Of a stretch of DNA of 13,465 bases, positions 13,322 to 13,465 are shown piece by piece. The DNA is from JAFALX01 sp036378495. GTDB lineage: Bacteria; Chloroflexota; Dormibacteria; Aeolococcales; Aeolococcaceae. The first letter of the stretch is position 1. Every line of letters starts with the position of its first letter. Under the pieces are notes generated by a model that was given only the letters and a program-made list of their open reading frames with translations, ran no database searches and was not told where the DNA came from. The position numbers and the translations under genes were made by a program. The stretch lies in assembly GCA_036378495.1 (NCBI GenBank), contig DASUWI010000048.1:1-13465 (forward strand), read 5' to 3'.

Positions 13322-13465
13322 TCAGCTCTTCAGGAAGCCGTTCTGCACGAGCCAGGTGTGCGCGACGTCGGAGACCTTCTGATTCTGGACTTCGACCATT
13401 GCGTTCAGCGACACCATCGTCGAGGTTGTGAGCTTCTCCGCGACCGGGTTCATCAGGCCCGGGAT
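13322..13465 (-). CDS. Glycine-betaine/choline-type ABC transporter substrate-binding protein (C-terminal fragment)
   Basis: The last 47 codons of a minus-strand gene enter the window; the rest lies beyond the right edge. The sequence IPGLMNPVAEKLTTS, then MVSLNAMVEVQNQKVSDVAHTWLVQNGFLKS, matches the C-terminal helix region of OpuAC/ProX/OsmF-like substrate-binding proteins, which end in similar KLT...LN..V......DVA..WL...G sequences. These bind quaternary-ammonium osmolytes outside the membrane and pass them to an ABC importer. The fragment has no ligand-binding residues, so substrate and full length cannot be judged. A strong hairpin lies 14 bp after the stop. Confidence 0.8.
   Translation of the reverse strand: MPGLMNPVAEKLTTSTMVSLNAMVEVQNQKVSDVAHTWLVQNGFLKS

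Overview
The window is GC-rich DNA with dense, short-spaced genes on both strands. Menaquinone genes, a MarP-type protease, a YkuD transpeptidase and frequent GTG starts point to a high-GC actinobacterium, possibly Thermoleophilia/Solirubrobacterales. The taxon is an inference from gene content, because no rRNA is present. I see no mobile element, CRISPR array or prophage. The window looks like ordinary chromosome with some notable small genes and regulatory DNA.

Layout. At 1-2448, a partial menB (minus) diverges from menE (plus); menE overlaps a convergent DUF5658-like membrane gene (minus), and a 54-codon membrane-peptide gene (plus) follows. At 2461-3951, a TetR regulator (minus) and a Crp/Fnr-like regulator (plus) diverge from a 165-bp control region. 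At 3952-6862, a large STAND/LuxR regulator (minus) lies downstream of a 72-aa single-pass membrane protein, with a strong hairpin between them. At 7067-8530, a DUF899 thioredoxin-fold protein (plus) converges on a GNAT acetyltransferase and a proline-rich small protein (both minus). A tRNA-Pro(UGG) gene (minus) follows at 8636-8707. At 8737-11775, an SmpA/BamE-like lipoprotein (minus) diverges from a MarP-type membrane serine protease (plus), which converges on an L,D-transpeptidase (minus). At 11857-13465, a mercuric-reductase-like flavoprotein disulfide oxidoreductase (plus) ends at a bidirectional hairpin, followed by the 3' end of a glycine-betaine-type ABC substrate-binding protein gene (minus).

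How the genes relate. menB and menE serve successive steps of menaquinone synthesis: MenE activates o-succinylbenzoate and MenB cyclises the CoA ester. The lipoprotein, protease and transpeptidase all act at the envelope and form one neighbourhood. The DUF899 protein and the flavoprotein are both probable thiol/redox proteins, but they are not in one operon.

The most notable non-coding signals are: TAGRCT boxes six bases before RBS-less GTG starts (probable leaderless mRNAs); two CCCAnnnTGGG palindromes exactly 22 bp apart; overlapping GGTAC palindromes between the transpeptidase and flavoprotein genes; and five consecutive convergent gene pairs whose stop codons lie between a 17-bp overlap and a 12-bp gap. 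I found no clear multi-gene system of an undescribed kind. The best candidates for new biology are the small membrane proteins and the regulatory DNA.
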